Notes: a model not told the origin generated them from the sequence alone. Numbered from the stretch's first letter, positions 41,113-53,875 are shown. The stretch: DNA of 64,000 nucleotides from Aspidapion aeneum (GCA_963576565.1 OY755039.1:134581369-134645368); one strand, 5' to 3'. Program-made: numbers and translations.

Positions 41113-42480
41113 TACCGGGTGAACCAAAAAAAACCGGACAATTATTTTTTTTTATTATAACTTTTGAACTATATTATCGATTTTAATGGGACAAACTGAA
41201 CTTGGCAGATAATTAATCAGAGTTTTGACTAAATATATCTTTTTGTCCGTTATCTCAAAATTAAGTTATACCCTTCAAAGATGGTCGTTTATTCTTGTGT
41301 TGGGAACATGTTTTAATTATTTTTTTAATTAGTAAAAAAGCCGCATTCTTGCCACGCACAAGAAGGTATAAATCGGCAAATCGGTGGTTCATTTTAGCTT
41401 TTTTTTAATTTATAGAAAAAACTGCTTTTCCCCGCACAGAAAGGTACAAGTTAGTAAAATCAGTGTGGTGGTTCTAAAAAAAACTATTTTTGTTTCAACC
41501 ATTGTTTTACAGATTATACGATGCATTGCCAATCCTGTCTGCATTAATTTTCTTATAAACTCATTGTTACTGAACCGATCTTAGTAAAATTTAAAAAATC
41601 ATGGTGAGAATTAATATGTCGGACAGAATCATACTTGACCCTTCAAAGAGGCTTATTTTCCGAAAACATTTTTTTTAATCCATAGTAAAACACTACTTTT
41701 CTCCTGCTTAACAAAGTACCACTTTATGCGGGAGAAAAGTGGGGTTTTTCTATAATTAAAAAAAAATTTAACTTCTTCGGTAAATAAAAATAAACACGCC
41801 ATTTTGTAGAATCAACATCTTAACTTCTAAGATGGCGGCAAATTTCAATTATAATCCTTAAGAGCAATCCATTCGCACCATGATTTTTTTTATTTCACTA
41901 AAATCGGTTTAGTAATAACGAATTTATAAGGAAATTAATGCAGAGAGGATTGGTAATGCAATCGTTTAATCTGTAAAACAATGATTGAAACAAAAATAGA
42001 TTTTTTGAGAACCACCACACCGATTTTACTAATTTGTACCTTGTTGTGTGAGGGAAAAGTAGTGCTTTTCTATAAAAAAAATTAAAACATTTTCGGAAAA
42101 TAAGAAAAAACACGCCATTTTGAAGAATCAAGTATAATTCTGTCCGCCATATTAAATTTTAAGATGGCGATAAACTTTGATCATGATCTTTAAAAAGCAA
42201 TCAGCAGGATGTTTTTTATTTCATTAAAATCGGTTCCGTAGTAATGAATTTTAGAACCACTGAACATGTTTGCAACTCTAGAATAAACGAGCATCTTTGC
42301 AGAGTACATTTTAATTTCGTCCGCCATATTGGATTTTGATATATTGGACAAAAAAATACATTTAGTCAAAACTCTGATCACTTCTCTGCCAAGCGCAGTT
42401 TGTCTCATTAAAGTCGATTATGTAGTTCAAAAGTTATAATCAAAGAAAAATTAACCGGTTTTTTTTTGGCCCACCCGGTA
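41113..42480. mobile_element. Inverted-terminus element (TACCGGGTG...CACCCGGTA)
   Basis: Arms of about 130 bp at 41113-41248 and 42348-42480 match in inverse, including AACTTTTGAACTA/TAGTTCAAAAGTT and AGTCAAAACTCTGAT. The inner parts also fold (an AATTTGTACC / GGTACAAGTTAG pair and related). No transposase is visible. A partial relative lies at 46555-47093. Confidence 0.65.
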
Positions 42481-43291
42481 TTTAAAAAAATTCAATAACC
42501 AAAATTAAAGCGGTCCAGTAGTTTTTAAAAAATCAGCGGGTTTGTAGTTCTGAAGAGGCCCCAATTATAAACAGCCCCATTTTTTTGGGACCTTTTGAGT
42601 CCCCAAATACAAACCACGTTTTGAAGGCCCCGTCAAAAAGTATATTTTTTGAGGCCCTTTCGGGGACCGGGGGTACTCGGCAATCGCCGACCTGGCCAGT
42701 CCGGACCTGGTCAGATTAGGTTTAGGGGTTACGCAACAGGGGCGTAGATTATTTTAATAAAAAATAATAAAGACGCAAATATGGATATATGAAAGCAATG
42801 TTCTAGATAGATTAATTATATATTTATCATTATTTTTAACACTTCTTCTTTCTTGAATTGTATGAAAATACATATAGTATATATTAAAAAATACCAAGAG
42901 AAAAGTGGTACTTTTTAACCTGAGACGAAAAGTTGGTAGCCCGACCAGTGAACGGGGGTTACAATTCGTCCAGGGATAAAACTTACTTTTATAATAAGGT
43001 TCATAAGGTATTTTTCGCACTTTTTGATTTTTGTTTTAGCTTTTAGGTTTTTATGTTCTTTTTAATTTTTATATTTTTAACTCTTTTCATCCTGATTTTT
43101 ACTTTTTATCCCTGATATGTCAATTATGATTCTGATTTTTTCTTGTCACTTCTTATCAAGCGGATAAAAAGTACGCACAGGGTGATTTTTTATAATTGCA
43201 AAATCCGCTGTAACTCATTTATATATTATTATAGAAAATACTCTGCCAATATATGGGCCCCTAAGCTCACACTAGGTACTATAGTTATAGT
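42481..43291. other. Spacer with a GC-rich patch
   Basis: No gene. At 42640-42715 there is a GC-rich patch (GGGGACCGGGGGTACTCGG and neighbours) out of keeping with the AT-rich surroundings. The last 55 bases belong to a repeat that resumes at 44957. Confidence 0.4.
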
Positions 43292-43295
43292 GTAC

Positions 43296-44819
43296 AGCGT
43301 GTCCCATTTTCGATGGGATTAAATGGGAAACTCGGTTATTATTAAAGATATTGATTTTCTGATTGCACCTTACCGTGCTCTTTTTTTGAGCCCTTAAAAA
43401 TGGCGTCATCAGATTTTTGGTATACCCCGTAGTTTCGCTCATACAGGGAGTTTTTGAAAAAATTGTATTTTTAATAATCCCTTTTATATCGCTTATTTTG
43501 CGAGATATTTTTATTCGGTAAAAACCTTTTCATGGCAACTGTTTTAGAAGAAAATAATAACGTTGTCAACTTTTTAAAATATTGTTTAGTTTTTGAGATA
43601 TGGTATTTATCATAAAAAAATTAAATACGGACCTGGATTTTTTTATTACTATTTTGATTGGTTTCATGCTAGTATTATCATAAAATAATAAAAATTTAAA
43701 AAATTTTTGTTTTAAGGTAAAAAAAAAAATTTAATATTTTAAAAAAAATTAATCCGAACCTGGATATTTCCAACATAAATATAAATTAAAAATTGCTAGT
43801 TAAACAATTTTTAGTTTAACTGTTTTGATACTTAGCATATTAAAATGGTTTTACGTTAATTTACAGATTTATTTGAAACAAAGTCTACGAAAAATACAAA
43901 AAAAAAACAAATTATAAAAAATAACTAATTTTTCTGATTACCATTATGTGTAAGACATTGTTGGCATTTTTGAGTAATTTTTCTTAACGCATTTTGCATA
44001 AAAATATTTCTGCCATTTAAATATTGGGATTTTGTTGCTTGAATGAAGCAGTCAAACATATCACATTTTTTAAAATCTGGATATGGTCGATTTCTAGCCA
44101 GTTTAAAATAATTGTAAGCCATTCACAAAAATGACAAGTAAAATGACAATGTCAATTCCACGCTTTTGTTTTGTAAATTTCACGACCTGCTGGGCTACCA
44201 TCAAATAATTAGTAATTAATTTTGTAACTTTTTAAGGTTTTTACTTTATTTATAAATCTTTTAATTATCATTTTAAAACAGATAAACTAAAAATCGTTCA
44301 ACTAGTGTGTCTTGCAATTTTTAATTTATAATTACGTTGGAAATTTCCAGGTTCGGACTATAATTTTTTTTTCAAATATTAAATAGTTTTTTTTAACCTT
44401 AAATCAAAAAAATATTAAAGTTTTATCATTTTAAGGTAATAATAGCATGGAACCAATCAAAGTAGTAATAAAAAAAATCCAGGTCCGTATTTAATTTTTT
44501 TATGATAAATACTATATCTCAAAAACTAAACAATATTTTAAAAAATTGACAACGTCATTATTTTGCTCTAAAAAAGTTGCCATAGAAAGGTTTTTACAGA
44601 ATAAAAATATCTTGCAAAATAAACGAGATACAAGGAATTAATTAAAATGCATTTTTTTCAAAAACTCCCTGTATTAGCGAAACCACGGGGTATAGCAAAA
44701 ATCTGATTACACCATTTTTAAGGGCTCCAAAAAAGAGCACGGTAAGGTGCAATCAGAAAATCGATATCTTTAATAATAACCGAGTTTCCCATTTAATCCC
44801 ATCGAAAATGGGACACGCT
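43296..44819. mobile_element. Foldback element with GTAC target duplication
   Basis: Inverted arms of about 540 bp (43296-43832 and 44274-44819) surround a 440-base centre. The termini are AGCGTGTCCC and GGGACACGCT. GTAC flanks both sides (43292-43295 and 44820-44823). The neighbouring related repeat at 45000-45020 shows the same context with a single GTAC, i.e. an empty site. The minus frame 44122-43925 in the centre is short and unrecognised. Confidence 0.75.
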
Positions 44820-44823
44820 GTAC

Positions 44824-45290
44824 GTGCTAATATAACTAAAAACTAAAATATATTTTTAACTCCAGGCTAAATTACCTTTCGTTTAATACCACACAAGCCA
44901 TGTTTTGACTATATTCTCTGCTATTGGTAGACCTCGCTAAATTAAAATTTAAAAAAATACTCTGCCAATATATGGGCACCTAAGCTCACACTAGGGACTA
45001 TAGTTTTAGTGTACGTGTGAGCAACTAAAAATTGAAATATATTTAATTCAACTCCAGACTCAATTACCTTTCGCTTGATATCACACAAGCCATTTTTTGA
45101 CTTAAACTGTATTTCTTTAAATCTACCCCCACCTTTTTTTTTTAATCAATCACGCGATATTTTCACTTAAACCCCACCCTTTTGCTAAAACTAAAATGTA
45201 TTTTGTTTAACTCCAAATTTAATTACCTTTCGTTTGATATCACACACACCATATTTTCACACAAACCCTAATTTTTGAAATCTACCACCC
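44824..45290. repeat. Local tandem repeats
   Basis: Three related units begin with AACTAAAAA..AAATAT, continue with AACTCCA and AATTACCTTTCG, and end ATCACACAAGCCAT (about 44830-44910, 45018-45100 and 45188-45262). A TGCCAATATATGGGC block recurs at 43246 and 44963. Confidence 0.65.
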
Positions 45291-45381
45291 TTTTATTTGG
45301 CTTGTTGGACCATCTCGACCCACCTATGCGAATTTCATTAAAATCGGACAAGCGGTTTTGAGTTATGGGCGTTGGTCGTTA

Positions 45382-45415
45382 CAGACAGACATACAGACAG
45401 ACAGACAGACAGACG
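45382..45415. repeat. (CAGA)n microsatellite
   Basis: ACAGACAGACAT and then repeated CAGA units. The AATCGGACAAGCGGTTTTGAG-type text just before it is a common context of dispersed insect repeats. Confidence 0.85.
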
Positions 45416-45576
45416 GCGTGACGAAAAAGTTTCAAAATCATCTGAAACGCAAAGATATATAAAAAAATTTGAAGTCGGAGCAACTTTTTTTTTCTCAAAA
45501 TAATTACAAATACGTAGCACAACTTATTATTTCTCTTATAACCAAAATATTGTTTTATTCACTTTTTTGTACATAT

Positions 45577-46174
45577 CGTCAAACGGGGTGAATCGGGATG
45601 ATTTTCAGACATTTTTTTAAAATAACTTTTTTTGTAAGAAAGCCATAGACTTCAAACCACCGCCAAATGATAGCTTACCGTTGGAGCTTTAAAATGACAT
45701 GTCACACATATCTGTCACTTTGACAGGTGATTTTATATATTTTTTTTAGTGGGTGTCCCGATTGACCTCGCATATGGGGTCAATCGGGACACCCCATTTT
45801 TTTCAGTGTTAAGGCTCGATTAGCCCCTGTAATGTGGTCAATTTGGACGGAGAAGGTTACAAGAATTATTTTGCAAAAAAAAACGGAAAAAACACTTTAA
45901 AAATAAGCCAGAAAACGAGGTTTATTCATAAGGCAACAAAACAACAACAAAAAACCGCGAAAATTTTGTTGGTTTTTTTGCGTGCTGCTCCATTCAAAAA
46001 GCTAAAGCGAACTGGTCGGCGACTTGCAGAAACGCGTCCACTTAGAGATCGCCTATGAGTTTTGTATATTATTGAACCTAAAAACAATGACCTTGAGATA
46101 CAGGGACCATTTAAATAGTAAAAAACAAGTTTTGTCCCGATTGACCCCGCTGTCCCGATTCACCCCGTTTGACG
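45577..46174. mobile_element. MITE with CGTCAAACGGGG termini
   Basis: Perfect 22-base inverted termini (CGTCAAACGGGGTGAATCGG at the left and its complement at the right), about 600 bp in all. TCCCGATTGACC blocks recur internally near both ends. The internal frames on the + strand are not recognised and are not counted as genes. Confidence 0.7.
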
Positions 46175-46554
46175 GTACATTAAAAACTCCATCTATAAAT
46201 TGTAAATATATTCTCCGAGACAATAGTTTCGGGAGTTTCTAAACATTTCCCAAAGGACCTATACATCTTTTTATACACAGAAGCAACAAAGATATTGAGT
46301 GGCTACTTTTGCCAATAAAAGGATTCTCGAAGCCCAGAAAATCTCATTAATCATTTTCTATGGTCAAAAGGAACAGGAATTCGTTAGATTGTTTCCTGAG
46401 GCGTCAATAAAGAAAAGACTTTCGAAAAATAAATAAGCGGCAAAATTTAACATAAAAATGAACGGAAAGAATTGAGAGGTACACAGGTCAATTTAAGGAG
46501 CAAACAGTGAGTGATTTGAATTGGCCGAAATCAATCTGAACGGTGTCACATTTA

Positions 46555-47093
46555 ACCAGAGAATTTTGAAGAATCACGTATGATTCTGTCCGCCATCTTA
46601 AACTTTTATATAGCAATAAACTTTGATAATGATATTTAAAAAGCAATTAATTCTCACCAGGATGTTTTTATTTCATCAAAATCGGTTCAGTAATAATACA
46701 TTTATAAGGAAATAAATGCAGACATGATTGGCAAGGCAATCGTATAATATGCAAAACAATGGTTGAAATAAAAATATTTTTTTAGAACCACTAAACCGAT
46801 TTTGCTGATTAGTAACTTGTTGTGCGTGGCAAGAATGCAGCTTTTTTACTATTTTAAAAAAATAATTAAAACATGTTCGCAACACAAGAATAAACGAGCA
46901 TCTTTGAAGGGAACATTTTGATATCGTCCGCCATCTTGGATTTTAAATAAGCGGACAAACAAAATATATTTAGTCAAAACTCTTAAACTGAAACTTAATT
47001 TTCTGCCAAGTACAGTTTGTCCCAATAAAATCGATTGTATAATTCAAAAGTTATAATGAAAAAAAATTGTCCGGTGTTTTTTAGCCCACCGGT
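46555..47093. mobile_element. Partial copy of the 41113-42480 element
   Basis: It matches the right half of that element: ATGATTCTGTCCGCCAT, AATCGGTTCAGTAATAA, GAACCACTAAACCGATTTT and the CCACCGGTA terminus. The left terminus is missing. Confidence 0.6.
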
Positions 47094-47276
47094 ATGGTAA
47101 ATTGTAGTCAAGAGGTTAAAAGAAGTAGAAATTTTCGATATATGGAACAAAATTTATTTACAGGCCAATTCCAGTCCTTGGCCAAAAAAATTAGGTTGTC
47201 CAACCATCACCTCGTAACACATATTATTTTTGTATAAAGGCACATATTTTCAAGTAAAAAACAATATAAATAGCCA

Positions 47277-48653
47277 AATCCCACTAAGCACAAAATCGTA
47301 AAAAACGTTAAATAAATGTTGAAAATAAAAATGTTTTTTTCTAACACAAGCTTGTGTTAAAATTAAGTCAACTTTTGACATTAAAAAAACATGTAGAAAA
47401 TCCTAACGAAAATTTCATGTAAAAGCATTACCAAAAATATATTTCTTAATAACGTTAAGAAACAAACTAGCATTAAAAAAACCATAATTTCACTAACATT
47501 AAAAATAATACCATCAATATATGGTTATTTTTATAATGTTTTTCCTAGATTTCATTTCTAACGTTGAATTTAAGATATATGAAGCTATTAAATGTTTTGT
47601 TTTTTAAACATTAAAAAAAAATATACTATAGAGGGCGCTGAGGCATAGTTCCACTACCAGAACGGGCCATCGCCATGTTTAGTTGCATTTCGCTGCGAGT
47701 TCATACGAGTCGATAGCAGATACGCTTTGTGCAATTTTGGTTACAATATTTACCTTTTGTAGAAACAAACATGGCAAATTAAAAGCACAATTATTAATAA
47801 TGATAGTGAATACATATTTGAATAGGAATATTACTCCAGTTGTCTGGGAAAGATGGTATAGTTAAAGAGCAAGAAATGTGTATGCAGTGATCTAAATGAA
47901 GCACCACAACCTAAGGTAAGAAAGTAAACAAAATAAAAAAAAATGGTTTTGTATGAAATATCGCATACCTAACGTTATAGGTAATCAGAAAGGGAATGCG
48001 ACAATTCACCGCGAATGATTAGCCGCCGGACCTTAAGCCGCGTATTCATTTGAGGCAGAATTCGAAAGCCTCGCAGTGGGACCAAACGAATGCTTCGTTT
48101 GCATTCATGCTAAATTGAATAGGCGCTTTGAAATTGTTTGCCTTGTATTCACTTGAGCATGAATTGTTTGGCCTCGTAGCGAGGCACTTACTACAAAATT
48201 ATTGTTTACATAGAATTTTAAATTTTATTTTCAGAAGCTACGGATCCGAATTTCCTTTACTGAGTGCGGAGTTCACGAAAACCTCAACAGACTACTGTTG
48301 CTGCCCTGCGTTTCCAAAATAGAAGAATTTTATTTACATTATTTATGTTACCCTATTTGGATGTTGGATATTTGGAAAAAAAATATTTTTTTATTGTTAA
48401 AAACACATTTATTTTTTAATGTTAGAAAAACATTTCTTTTCCACTGTTAAAAATCAATATTTTTTTAACGTTCGAAAAACACTTGAAAAAAACGTTATAA
48501 AAACATAAGATTATTTTTCTAACGTCAGAAAACGGGTTATTAAGCTTCTTTTTCACTATGAATATGACGTTAGAACTAACATCCAACCTAACGTTGTTTT
48601 TAAATTATACATTATTTTGACATTATTAAAACGTTTTTGTGTTTAGTGGGATT
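47277..48653. mobile_element. Inverted-terminus element with internal AACGTT subrepeats
   Basis: The termini are AATCCCACTAAGCACAAAA and its near complement (TTTTGTGTTTAGTGGGATT). Both end regions are rich in degenerate AACGTTA...AAAACATT subrepeats, which can fold on each other. The centre (47630-48310) is unique, with more balanced composition and two short + frames of about 60 codons without recognisable domains. Confidence 0.65.
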
Positions 48654-49045
48654 AAAGGCCGGCCGCCGGTCACATGTTCCTGTTGCCTGTTCCTTATGGT
48701 AAATCTGTACATACATATATAATTAAAAATCTTACGATACGCTTTTTTAACTGGTAGTTTCCATCCAATCAGGATCAATTGACCAGTTTCGTAAAGTTAA
48801 AGCAAGGTCCAAGAATTTTAAACAATCACAGAAAAATCTTATGATATAAAAGCAATGAATTATATACGAAGTAACTGGAACGGCCACGGCTATACATTAC
48901 GTATACGGGACACTGAGGCACTGAGTTATTTTAGAGTGAGAACATACAAGTAGTGTAACCTTTCTCTCTCTAGTTCTAATTACCGGTGGTCACCCGGTGG
49001 TATTTTGTAAACTTCATACTTCAAGGAGATTGTCATATTAGGTCA

Positions 49046-49469
49046 TAACCACATGAAAATAGAAAGTTTCAACAACCTAACCTAACAAAACCTAATCAAA
49101 TCTAACCGAACCGAACCAAAGCAAACTGAACCAATAATTTTTTTCAAAAAAAAACTTTCCTGACTTCCTGCCCGGGATCCTAGAGGATGTGAATCCGAAC
49201 CGAACCTAACTAAACTGAAGCAAACCTAACCTAACCAAACTAAACTACAACACGTACTGCTAATTAGGTTTAGTTGGGTAGGGTTAGGTTTGGATAGGTT
49301 CGGTTCGGTACGGTCCGGTTCGGATTCACATCCTCTAGGATCCCGGGTAGGGAAGGAAAGTTTTTTTTTGAAAAAAAATATTGGTTTAGTTTGCTTTGGT
49401 TCGGTTCGGTTAGATCTGATTAGGTTTCGTTTGGTTAGGTTTTTGAAACTTTCTATTTTCATGTGGTTA
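49046..49469. repeat. Long foldback with CCGAA/CCTAA-type arms
   Basis: The left arm 49046-49245 and the right arm 49265-49469 are imperfect inverse copies. The outer ends are TAACCACATGAAAATAGAAA and its complement, and the middle parts share CGGGATCCTAGAGGATGTGA. The arms contain CCGAACCGAACC runs like those at 36.8 kb. Confidence 0.7.
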
Positions 49470-49606
49470 GAATCATTTAAGTGAAAATCACCCTGTACAT
49501 CTATTCTAATACATGAGGTAAATAATATTGGTAGATCTATGCATGCGAAGTCAGGGATTGGAAGTAGACTTGGTAGGGCTAGCGTCTTATCTCAAATTGC
49601 ACTTTG

Positions 49607-49800
49607 AGAGAAAAAAAAATTATTAACAGGACCTGAAGCATTGAAGACTGTAGAGCGGCGAAAAACAAAGTTCAAAAAAATAAATGCATAAGCAGGGGCG
49701 TTGCGGGTTAGTTTTGGGTGTAAAAAGGGGTAAGGAATCGTATTATTGCGATTTCCGGTAAAAGTTGACTTCGTAGAGAAAGTGACATACATAACAGTTT
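49607..49800. repeat. Dispersed repeat, copy 1
   Basis: Shares ATTATTAACAGGACCT, AGAGCGG, AAGCAGGGGC and GTTGCGGGTTAG blocks in the same order with 61330-61530. Confidence 0.6.
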
Positions 49801-49904
49801 GTTTTTTATTTTATTTATTCAATTAATTTATTTGGTCGCCATTGGTTAATATGGCAACCAACCAAATTAATAATCAACTAGATCATCATCATCATCGCAT
49901 GCTG

Positions 49905-49906
<2 letters not shown>

Positions 49907-49968
<62 letters not shown>
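49907..49968. repeat. (TA)n microsatellite
   Basis: 62 bases of TA; the open frame through it is an artefact of the repeat. Confidence 0.95.
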
Positions 49969-49971
<3 letters not shown>

Positions 49972-50176
49972 ATACTTTAAAGTTTACTTTTAACTTTTTA
50001 AAAAACTTTATTTTGATTAAATACAATATAGGACTTAAACGTTATAATTGAACGTGTACTTAAGAACGATTCTAAAGAGAATGACTTAACATTACAATGA
50101 TTTGAGTTTATATAAAGAAAAGGTGCTGATTAAGCAATGGAATAATTCCTTAATATTCTAGACTTAAACTAAAGTG

Positions 50177-50351
50177 CAATTCGGCAGGAATGCACGTGTT
50201 GTTTATTCCATGAGAGACGCAAGTCAGCAGAATGGTCTTCTTATCTTGAAAGATTCTGAGAAATAAAGTGCTGATTCGGCTTGAATGCACGTGTTGTTTA
50301 TTTCATGGGAAACGCAAGTCAGCAGAATAAGCTTCTTATCTGGAAGGTTCT
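50177..50351. repeat. Two-copy tandem repeat, unit about 96 bases
   Basis: AATGCACGTGTTGTTTATT and CGCAAGTCAGCAGAAT occur twice in the same order (50177-50255 and 50273-50351). It looks like the remains of a retroelement LTR or a minor satellite; there is no further evidence. Confidence 0.65.
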
Positions 50352-50566
50352 CGGGTTTCATAGAAGGTTCTGGTTTCTTCTAAGTGTAGGCAGGATATTT
50401 TCATATAACATATATATATCGTAATATCCAGGGCAGAATAAACGATAAAACGGGACAATTAAATTATTCGTAGCATTATTTGGTTTTTATTTTTTATATG
50501 GTAGTAAGTAGGTGAAGACCATATTATAGATATATAAATAAATTATTATTTAGGACAAATTCAAGT

Positions 50567-53500
50567 TGTAACGTGTCATTTTTACGTTTAAGACAACGTT
50601 ACATATTTGTTTATTTAGGTAAATAATCAAGGCTCTTTGATTCGTCTTTCTGTACACAAATATATAGTATTTTATAGAGCTAGGTTTGGAGGTTATATAG
50701 TGTCCAAAAAGTTACCTTATAAAGGAGGCATTCCATCGACTTACTGTGGACACTACGCACATCGCATTATCTGGACATCGTAATTGAAATTTAAGATCAC
50801 AGGCTTCGGGAAAATCACATAAAAATTTTGATTGTTTTGTTTTTATCTGTGGAATTTTGTGATTCTCTTGACGTTCATAAAGTTAAACAGCTGTTATGCT
50901 GGGGAATGGCGGCGTTGCCGCATCACAAATGGTTTCAGTAACAGGAAGGAAACATTTAGGTGAACATTTCATTCCCTTACGTTTATTTCGAGGATATTGG
51001 GACAATCCGAACCTCATATCCTTCACGGATTAACTAGTTTTGATAGCACGAAAACATATTTAGGTTCACGGTTTGACCAGTAACAACCGAGGCTCCGCCA
51101 CTTTGATATCTTTATTAATTTGATAGGGAAAGGATAAAATAAATACGAGTTATGCACTGTTGTAAATGGGAGATAAACGAGGGATAGAAACCAAGACTAA
51201 AAGAATAAACGAAATCGTGTGAGTTAACATCTGAACACTCTTGTGCCTTTAAGCAATAGTTCAGTGTGTATTTTTGGGTTCAGGTTCAGAAACAACTTTA
51301 TTACTGTAGAAATGTTTTACAAAAATGGCGTTAAACCATATGAATATTAGAGAAAACATTTATAAAGAGCGAAGGAAACTTTTGACGAAGACTGTAACTG
51401 GAGTGCAACTAAATTCTGCGCTCAGTATAGCTTTACTCATATGGGAATTGGTTGAGTGTTCGAATATTAATAATGTGTATGGAGGGTGTCTCGACGTCCT
51501 TGTTATAAAAATTCCAACCGTGGAAATAGATCCGACAACACCTCAATGTACGTTTTACCTAATTGCAATGTCCACTTGGTCGGTGCTGCCCCCTATATAC
51601 CTGTATAGAACTTTTGCTGTATGTGAATGAATCATTGGTTACTTTGAAAACCCCGGGTTTTCCTTCCAGGCTTGCCACTGAATGTAGAGATTTATTTTTG
51701 GCGGAAAAGTTTTTTATAAATAGGTTTGCATCCTTTATTTGAATTTCACCGGGAAGATTAGGTTGGTACTATTGCGTTTTACCGTCCCCACTCCCCACCA
51801 AATTTACAAAACGGTTTCCGGCCACTGCATTATTCTGGTATTCTCGACGAAGTGCTTGGTCTCTCTTTGCTAACAAATTTGGTTGGGTCGACAACAGGCT
51901 CTGGGATCGCCATTGTTTTTGGTTTGGCACTGCAGCGAACTGTAGGAGATATCCCAGAGGCTGTGAGGAGTGAGTCCGTCGTGTCCAGGCGTAATTTGGA
52001 GTGACGCTCGCACCCTTTTGAGGGGAATTTAAGTCGGCCCACGCCATTTTGTACGGGGAAGAGCATTGGTAAGTTCGATTTTATTTTTTTGTCATTTTTT
52101 TATTATTTGAGTACTCTTCAAGATAATATTTGCCTCCTAAATTGTAATTACTTTTCGTGTGAAATGTATTTTTTTTTTGACAAAAGACGTGGGGAATTGT
52201 TGGCGTTTTTTTATATTTTTCATTTAACCACGTGTTGGATAAAAACTATATATTGTTTTTCTCCTTTGTCTACAGCCCGTCCATTCCACCGACATTTGGG
52301 GCTGGACGCTGGTGTGAAGCCAGGTGTAGCCAGTTGTACCCTGGGAAAGGTACGTTAGAGTTATTTTAGTTCATCTGTTTAAATTTGCTTTATTTTATTG
52401 AGTCGACATGGGGTTCTCGATTTAAGTTACTGTGTAGGGGAACTTCATGCAAAATTGACGAATTCCAGGAAACTGAAACATTTCATTTTCCACAGGGTTC
52501 TACGCTCGGGCAAGCATCCCACAACCTTTTTACGCTCAGGCAAGAATCCCACAACCCTTTTAAGACCAAAGTGCTGGCCTAACATCATGTGCTAAGCGAG
52601 CACGAGGGAAGGCGCGAGCAGAGCAGGAGACCCGAGAGCAGTGGTGATACAACTGGACAACAGGATTCCAGGTTTACAAAATAAAACATACACAGAATAA
52701 TCAAGGACCAAGGTAGGAGCAAGCCGTAACTATAATTTTTTCCCTCATATATAAATTTTTAATATAATTTAGACGTAATCTTTTCATATATAAGTTTTCA
52801 CAGTATAATTTCGACATTTCTTGTAAACGCAAGATAAGGTATGACGTCATAACCCTGGTTTTGCGGCATATTTACTACATTGACTTGTTTTCCTTCATTT
52901 CATTTATTTAAGATAATTTTACTGTCAAATTTAAAGTGCCTTGCTATTTTGGCCCTATTTAAAGTGCCTTGCTATTTTGGCCCTTGTTTTCATCCATTTC
53001 ATTTATTTTTTTTTATGTTTCCGGTAATTTTATCTGATTTTACCCTTAAAATAAACAAGATGAACTAATTTTTCTTGTGTTATTTGTACAACCCAATGAA
53101 CCAACTTTGCGGAGACAAAAGAGAGATGAGATTATATTATTTTTTTAGCGGGTTCGTTACACATTTTTACCTCATGGGGTGGATCTCGGGCTGGGTTGCT
53201 GTCTGTCTCATTCTACCCAGCGTAGAATGATGACAGCAGATATTTGGTCTAGGTCTCCCCTATGATGGAACGATTTTGGAAGTATATGTGTATTTTTTTT
53301 TACAATCATTTATGTAAGTGAGTCCTACGCTACTGACTCAGATGTAGATACAGTATGACCTGTTAAAGGAGTCCATCTACCTGTAAAGTGCTCCTAGTTT
53401 TGTCATCTTAATTCAATCTTTTAGAATTTTATTCTGTTTATTTTTTTTGGTTTTTTTTAATTACACAAATATTCTGGAAGCCTCGGAAGTAGGTGGAATT

Positions 53501-53828
53501 TCATTGTTTGGCTACAACATTTGGGTTGAACTGTATTTTATTTAAGATCTTCTTTGTAAAACATTGATATTAAATAATGTGGCGCACTTAAAATTTTCTT
53601 ACTTCTGAACCCCCCCCTTCTCCACTGTATAAAAGTTACCGGGCATATCAATGTTTTACCTAGCTGGAAAATACAGTTCTGCTTCCAGATATTTGTTTAA
53701 TTATTCAGTGGGTTTCAGTGTCACAAAATGGCGGCGACGTCTTTAAGCTGCCACAAATGTCACACAACTTTTTTTTAAGGCCACAAATTGGCGCCCACAT
53801 TTTTTTTTTAACTTTTTTTAAGGCCACA
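50567..53828 (+). repeat. 5' LTR, 3262 bp
   Basis: Differences from the 3' LTR are seen near 51793, 51910-51912, 52063, 52091 and 53624. The T-rich last 100 bases contain AAGGCCACAAATTGGCGCCC, a copy of the LTR-PBS joint inside the LTR itself. Confidence 0.85.
51325..51630 (+). CDS. Unrecognised 101-codon ORF inside the giant 5' LTR
   Basis: ATG to TGA. The N-terminal 25 residues are basic (ENIYKERRKLLTKTV), followed by a hydrophobic segment NSALSIALLIWELV and a Cys-containing C-terminal half (GGCLDVLVIKIP, PQCTFYLIAM). I know of no family match. The same ORF is present and identical in translation in the 3' LTR (55485-55790), but with so few LTR differences this is no proof of selection. 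If made, it would be an LTR-encoded accessory protein. Confidence 0.3.
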   Translation: MALNHMNIRENIYKERRKLLTKTVTGVQLNSALSIALLIWELVECSNINNVYGGCLDVLVIKIPTVEIDPTTPQCTFYLIAMSTWSVLPPIYLYRTFAVCE

Positions 53829-53831
53829 AAT

Positions 53832-53842
53832 TGGCGCCCACA
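53832..53842 (+). other. Primer-binding site, tRNA-Lys type
   Basis: TGGCGCCCACA lies three bases after the LTR end. The first nine bases match the complement of insect tRNA-Lys 3' ends, then diverge into a T tract. The same nine bases also occur within the LTR tail. Confidence 0.5.
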
Positions 53843-53875
53843 TTTTTTTTACTTTTTTTTTAAGGCCACAAATTG

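Noticed and set aside
49842..50051. 69-codon ORF with an Ile-Tyr run
   Set aside because: The frame is an artefact of the TA microsatellite.
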